DNA of 64,000 nt from CF-46 sp042408445 (lineage in GTDB: Bacteria > Chloroflexota > Limnocylindria > Limnocylindrales > CSP1-4): contig JBHORC010000016.1 in the NCBI GenBank assembly GCA_042408445.1, positions 62,001 to 126,000 on the forward strand, given 5' to 3'. Position numbers and translations under genes: made by a program. Position 1 is the first letter of the stretch, and each line of letters begins with the position of its first letter. The notes beneath the pieces were generated by a model. That model was given only the letters and a program-made list of their open reading frames with translations, made no database searches and was not told the DNA's origin. Of this stretch, positions 60,852-64,000 are shown piece by piece.

Positions 60852-60876
60852 GCTTGTTGGTCCAGGACCAACAAGC
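60852..60876. repeat. Perfect 12-bp-arm hairpin in the spacer
   Basis: GCTTGTTGGTCC and GGACCAACAAGC flank a single A. It follows the prenyl synthase stop by 99 bases and may terminate it. Weaker relatives follow at 60922-60950 and 60998-61018. Confidence 0.6.
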
Positions 60877-61221
60877 GTCGTCCGGGAACGCGGCCTCAGC
60901 GATGGGGCGGCCCCTCAGCCGACGTTCGTTGGTCCACGACCCACGTTCATCGTCCCGGAGCGGTCGAATTGCGACCACGCGCGGTGACGGCCGACCCTTG
61001 TTGGTTGTCACCCAACAACGTGGCCGGATCGCCGTGCCGCGGCCCCTGTATCCACGAGGGCTACAAGTGCCGTCCGGCGGCTCGTGCGGGACGCTGGACT
61101 GCCTCCTTCGCCGACAAGCGTTGCGTGGGGAGCGACAAACGCCGGCCGAACGGCGAATTGGCCGCCGGAGCGGCGTCCTCGGCGTTCGCTTGTAGTCGCG
61201 GCAGAAACAACGTCCGCGGGC

Positions 61222-61304
61222 GGGCCCGGATCGGGGCGGCGCGGCTTGCGGGCCCGGATCGGGGCGGCGCGGCTGGGGGCCCGGATCGGGGCCGCGCGGC
61301 TGGC
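61222..61304. repeat. Three 27-28-bp tandem repeats
   Basis: Units begin at 61222, 61250 and 61277, each starting GGGCCCGGATCGGGGC and differing by a few bases at the end. The unit is almost pure GC. Confidence 0.75.
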
Positions 61305-61412
61305 GGTGTCCGGCCGAGGCAGCTGGCGGCGATCCGCGGCTGGGCCGCGCCGCGGCTGGTGCCCGGCGGCGCCCGGGTCGGCCCGGATTGGCACCGAGCG
61401 GCGCAACCCCGG

Positions 61413-62747
61413 CTAGCGGTCCCCGTCCTCGTCGGGGCGGGGCGCGTCGGGATCCACAGGCGGCCGCCGAACCACCAGGACCTTCCCGACGCGGCGGCCG
61501 TCGGTCGACTCGACCGTCAGGTGCAGCCCATCGACGTCGATCTCGTCGCCCGGCGCCGGTACGCCACCGATCCGGTGATAGATCAGCCCGCCGACGGTGT
61601 CGTACTCGTCGTCGTCCTCGAGGGCGAGGTTCGTGTCGAACAGGTCGGCGAGGTCGTCGACATCGGCCCGCCCGTCCACGCGCGCCTCGTCGTCCGAGAT
61701 CCGCACGATCATCGGCTCCTCGACGTCGTACTCGTCCTGGATCTCCCCCACGATCTCCTCGAGGAGGTCCTCGATCGTCACCAGGCCGGCCGTCCCGCCG
61801 TACTCGTCGAGCACGATCGCGATGTGGACCTTCCGGCGCTGGAACTCATGGAGCAGGTCGTCGATCGTCATCGACTCGGGCACGAACACCGGCGTCCGGA
61901 GCAGTGCGCGCAGGTTCGGTCGCGGCCCGGAGGCGGACTTCAGGTACGGCAGCAGGTCCTTCGCGTAGAGGATCCCAACGACCTCGTCGATCGATTCCTC
62001 GTAGACGGGGATCCGGCTGTGGCCCTCGTCGACCAGCTTGTCGATCGTCTCCTCGAGGCTCGCCGACGCCGGCAGGGCCGCGATCGCGATCCGCGGGATC
62101 ATCACCTCGTGGAGGCGCCGCTCGCCGAGCTCGATGACCGCGTTGATCATCTGTTCTTCCTCGGCCTCGAGCACGCCCTGCTCCCCGCCGCGCTCCACGA
62201 TCAGGCGGAGCTCCTCCGCCGAGATCTGGGCCTCGTTCGTCACCTGAGCGCCGAACAGCCCGGCGATCGCCCGCGTCGTGCCGGTCAGGATCGCGATCAC
62301 CGGGCCGAGGAGGCGGGCGAGGAACTCAATCGGGATCGCGAGCGTGAGCGCCCAGCGCTCGGGGTTCGACAAGGCGAGCGTCTTCGGGACGAGCTCCGCG
62401 AAGATGATCGTGAACAGGGCGAGGACGACCGTCACCACGATCAGGGCAAGGCCGTCGGCCGTGCCGTGCTCCAGCCCAGCCGCCTCGAGGACGCGTGTGA
62501 GCGCGGTGGCGAGGTTGACCGCGGCGAAGGCCGACGCGAAGAAGCCGATGACCGTCAGCCCGAGCTGTGACACCGCGAGGAACTTGCCGGGATCGTCCTG
62601 GAGCCGCCTGACCCGGCGCGCCCCCGCGCTCCCCTCCTCGGCGAGCTGCTCCACGCGGCTCCGCCGCGTCGACACGAGCGCGATCTCGGCCGCGACGAAG
62701 AACCCCTCGAGCAGGGTCAGGAAGACGATGACGAGGATGTCGATCAC
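61413..62747 (-). CDS. CNNM/CorC-type transporter-like protein with CBS pair (HlyC/CorC family)
   Basis: 444 residues. The GTG start overlaps the glmU stop (GTGA). The N-terminal CNNM domain has about four membrane helices (LVIVFLTLLEGFFVAAEIALV, then IIFAELVPKTLALSNP). A CBS pair follows (VMIPRIAIAALP, HSRIPVYEESIDEVVGILY, and the second with IVLDEYGGTAGLVTIEDLLEEIVG). The C-terminal CorC_HlyC domain contains GGLIYHRIGGVPAPGDEI. Members move or regulate Mg2+ (or Na+/Co2+); the older name hemolysin is misleading. Confidence 0.92.
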   Translation of the reverse strand: MIDILVIVFLTLLEGFFVAAEIALVSTRRSRVEQLAEEGSAGARRVRRLQDDPGKFLAVSQLGLTVIGFFASAFAAVNLATALTRVLEAAGLEHGTADGLALIVVTVVLALFTIIFAELVPKTLALSNPERWALTLAIPIEFLARLLGPVIAILTGTTRAIAGLFGAQVTNEAQISAEELRLIVERGGEQGVLEAEEEQMINAVIELGERRLHEVMIPRIAIAALPASASLEETIDKLVDEGHSRIPVYEESIDEVVGILYAKDLLPYLKSASGPRPNLRALLRTPVFVPESMTIDDLLHEFQRRKVHIAIVLDEYGGTAGLVTIEDLLEEIVGEIQDEYDVEEPMIVRISDDEARVDGRADVDDLADLFDTNLALEDDDEYDTVGGLIYHRIGGVPAPGDEIDVDGLHLTVESTDGRRVGKVLVVRRPPVDPDAPRPDEDGDR

Positions 62748-64000
62748 CCGGCATCTCCGTCGGCCGGCTCCGGCGGGCGGGGATCGCGCAGCCGCGCCGG
62801 CATCCCGACCGCGAGCTTGCCGGCCGGGACGTCCTTCGTGACGACCGCCCCCGCGCCGGTCTTCGCGTCGTCGCCGACCGTCAGCGGCGCGCGAAGCATC
62901 GTGTCGACGCCAAGGAAGACGCGCTTGCCGATCGTCGTCCGGTGCTTGCGCCGGCCGTCGAAGTTGGCGGTGATCGTGCCCGCGCCGACGTTCGTGCCGT
63001 CGCCCAGCTCGGCGTCACCGAGATAGCTCATGTGGTGCTGCTTCACGCCGCGCCCGAGCGTCGTGTTCTTCAGCTCCGCGAAGTTGCCGACCTCCGCATC
63101 CGGCCCGACGTGCGAACCGGGCCGAAGGTGGCTGAACGGACCGACGCGTGCCCCATCCTCGACGACCGATCGCTCCAGGATCGAGGCCCAGACGACGCAG
63201 CCGGCGCCGATCGTGCTGTCCACGATCTGGGAGCCGGCACCGATCGTCGTCCCCTCCCCCACGGACGTCGCCCCGCGGAGGATCACGTTCGGCTCGAGGG
63301 TGACGTCCGTCGCGAGCTCGACGGTCGCGTCGACGTAGACGGTCGAGGGGTCGCGCATCGTCACGCCGGCCCGCATGTGGTCGCCGTTGATCCGCGTCCG
63401 AAGGTCCCACTCCGCCTGGGCAAGCTCGGCTCGATCGTTGATCCCCATCAGCCGGCCATCGTCCTCGACCGTCACGGCGACGACGAGACGGCCGTCGGCG
63501 CGGGCGAGCTCGATCAGCTCCGTGAGGTAGAGCTCGCCGGTCTTCGGCGAGGGATGCAGGGTCCCGATCCGGCTCCGGAGCCACGCGGCATCGAAGGCGT
63601 ACAGCCCCGAGTTGATCTCGTTGACGGCGATCTCCTCGTCCGTCGCGTCCTTCCGCTCGACGACCCGTTCCACGGTTCCCGCCTCGTCGCGGATGACGCG
63701 GCCGAGGTTCCCGGGGTCGATCGCATCGACGGCGACGATCGCGATCGCGGCTTCGTCCAGGCGGCGCTCGTCGAGCAGCTCCAGGAGGAGGGACGCGTCG
63801 AGGAGCGGGGCATCACCGGTGAGGACGAGGACCTCGTCGATGTCGTCGGGCAGGGCGGCCATCGCGGCGGCGACGGCGTCGCCCGTGCCGAGCGGCTCCG
63901 GCTGGAGCGCGAAATCGACGTCGTCGCCGAGCGCGTCACGGACCGCAGCCGTGGCTGGGCTCGTGACGACGAGCGGCCGGCGTCCCGTCGCCTCGCGGCC
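62744..64000 (-). CDS. glmU: Bifunctional GlmU (UDP-GlcNAc pyrophosphorylase/acetyltransferase), N-terminus outside window
   Basis: The frame is open to base 64000; the start lies beyond the window. Visible uridyltransferase motifs are FALQPEPLGTGDAV, VLTGDAPLLD, VVERKDATDEE and EINSGLYAFD. The left-handed beta-helix follows, with YVDATVELATDVTLEPNVIL, FAELKNTTLGRG, GAGTITANFDG and TKDVPAGKLAVG. It acetylates glucosamine-1-phosphate and couples it to UTP, giving UDP-GlcNAc for the cell wall. It is coupled to the CNNM gene by stop/start overlap. Confidence 0.96.
   Translation of the reverse strand, partial: GREATGRRPLVVTSPATAAVRDALGDDVDFALQPEPLGTGDAVAAAMAALPDDIDEVLVLTGDAPLLDASLLLELLDERRLDEAAIAIVAVDAIDPGNLGRVIRDEAGTVERVVERKDATDEEIAVNEINSGLYAFDAAWLRSRIGTLHPSPKTGELYLTELIELARADGRLVVAVTVEDDGRLMGINDRAELAQAEWDLRTRINGDHMRAGVTMRDPSTVYVDATVELATDVTLEPNVILRGATSVGEGTTIGAGSQIVDSTIGAGCVVWASILERSVVEDGARVGPFSHLRPGSHVGPDAEVGNFAELKNTTLGRGVKQHHMSYLGDAELGDGTNVGAGTITANFDGRRKHRTTIGKRVFLGVDTMLRAPLTVGDDAKTGAGAVVTKDVPAGKLAVGMPARLRDPRPPEPADGDAG

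Larger units (their letters stand above)
60754..61412. repeat. Repeat-rich non-coding spacer (659 bp)
   Basis: No gene seen. Left part: repeated GGTCTCGGG / GGCGCGC words at 60772-60842. Middle: at least three imperfect repeats with TTGTTGG-type stems, at 60852, 60926 and 60998, spaced about 70-75 bases. Right: three 27-28-bp tandem units at 61222-61304. The two flanking genes converge here, so promoters are not expected. A structured RNA, a repeat family or a recombination hot spot are possible. Confidence 0.55.

Overview
The window is very GC-rich, gene-dense DNA. Many genes overlap by ATGA or GTGA, GTG and TTG starts are common, and several transcripts look leaderless. Single-chain (alpha2) glycyl-tRNA synthetase, pyruvate phosphate dikinase, a long primary sigma factor, ParAB, LemA/GIDE proteins and XRE-TPR regulators suggest a high-GC free-living bacterium. 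I favour Chloroflexota (Limnocylindria/Ellin6529-like), with Actinobacteriota as the alternative; no rRNA is present to settle it. The DNA reads as chromosomal, with one visible 4.5-kb insertion.

Layout. (1) 1-9380: the end of sucD, a DinB-like gene and a hypothetical gene. Next comes a minus-strand propionyl-CoA operon (pccB, biotin carboxylase, biotin carrier, methylmalonyl-CoA mutase, epimerase), then plus-strand parAB. Between the operon and parAB lie DnaA-box-like 9-mers, and three copies of a GTCTTTGCGCAAAGAC-type palindrome flank or lie inside these genes. (2) 9501-15966: UbiA, a HAD-PlsC fusion, GIDE-LemA-histidine phosphatase, and a small CxC protein. (3) 15978-20967: a DUF1810 gene cut in two by an insert of lower GC carrying a secreted metzincin, a lipoprotein and unknown proteins. 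(4) 20980-31727: tRNA-Asn, sulfurtransferase, MOSC, rpoD, dnaG, GH18 and PH-like genes, a tiny signal-peptide-like ORF divergent from an XRE-TPR regulator, and a CAP protein. (5) 32137-44189: two-component system, secreted M14 peptidase, DUF2330 protein, cupredoxin, cytosine deaminase/permease, deacetylase plus ureohydrolase, and an alcohol dehydrogenase. (6) 44228-64000: NDH-2, PPDK, ferredoxin reductase, TMEM175-like channel, Ogt, flavin oxidase, methyltransferase, GlyRS, dipeptidase, ABC exporter, GNAT, RecO, prenyl synthase, a repeat-rich spacer, a CNNM protein and the 3' part of glmU.

How the genes work together. The first operon should take propionyl-CoA to methylmalonyl-CoA and on to succinyl-CoA, next to a gene of succinyl-CoA metabolism. 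The mutase lacks its B12-binding domain, so a small subunit must be encoded elsewhere. ParAB and the palindromes look like a chromosome partition locus with unusual ParB specificity, possibly near the origin. The XRE-TPR gene and the divergent exported mini-ORF have the layout of a peptide-receptor (RRNPP-like) signalling pair. The codA/codB and ureohydrolase/deacetylase pairs suggest nitrogen salvage from nucleobases and guanidino or amide compounds.
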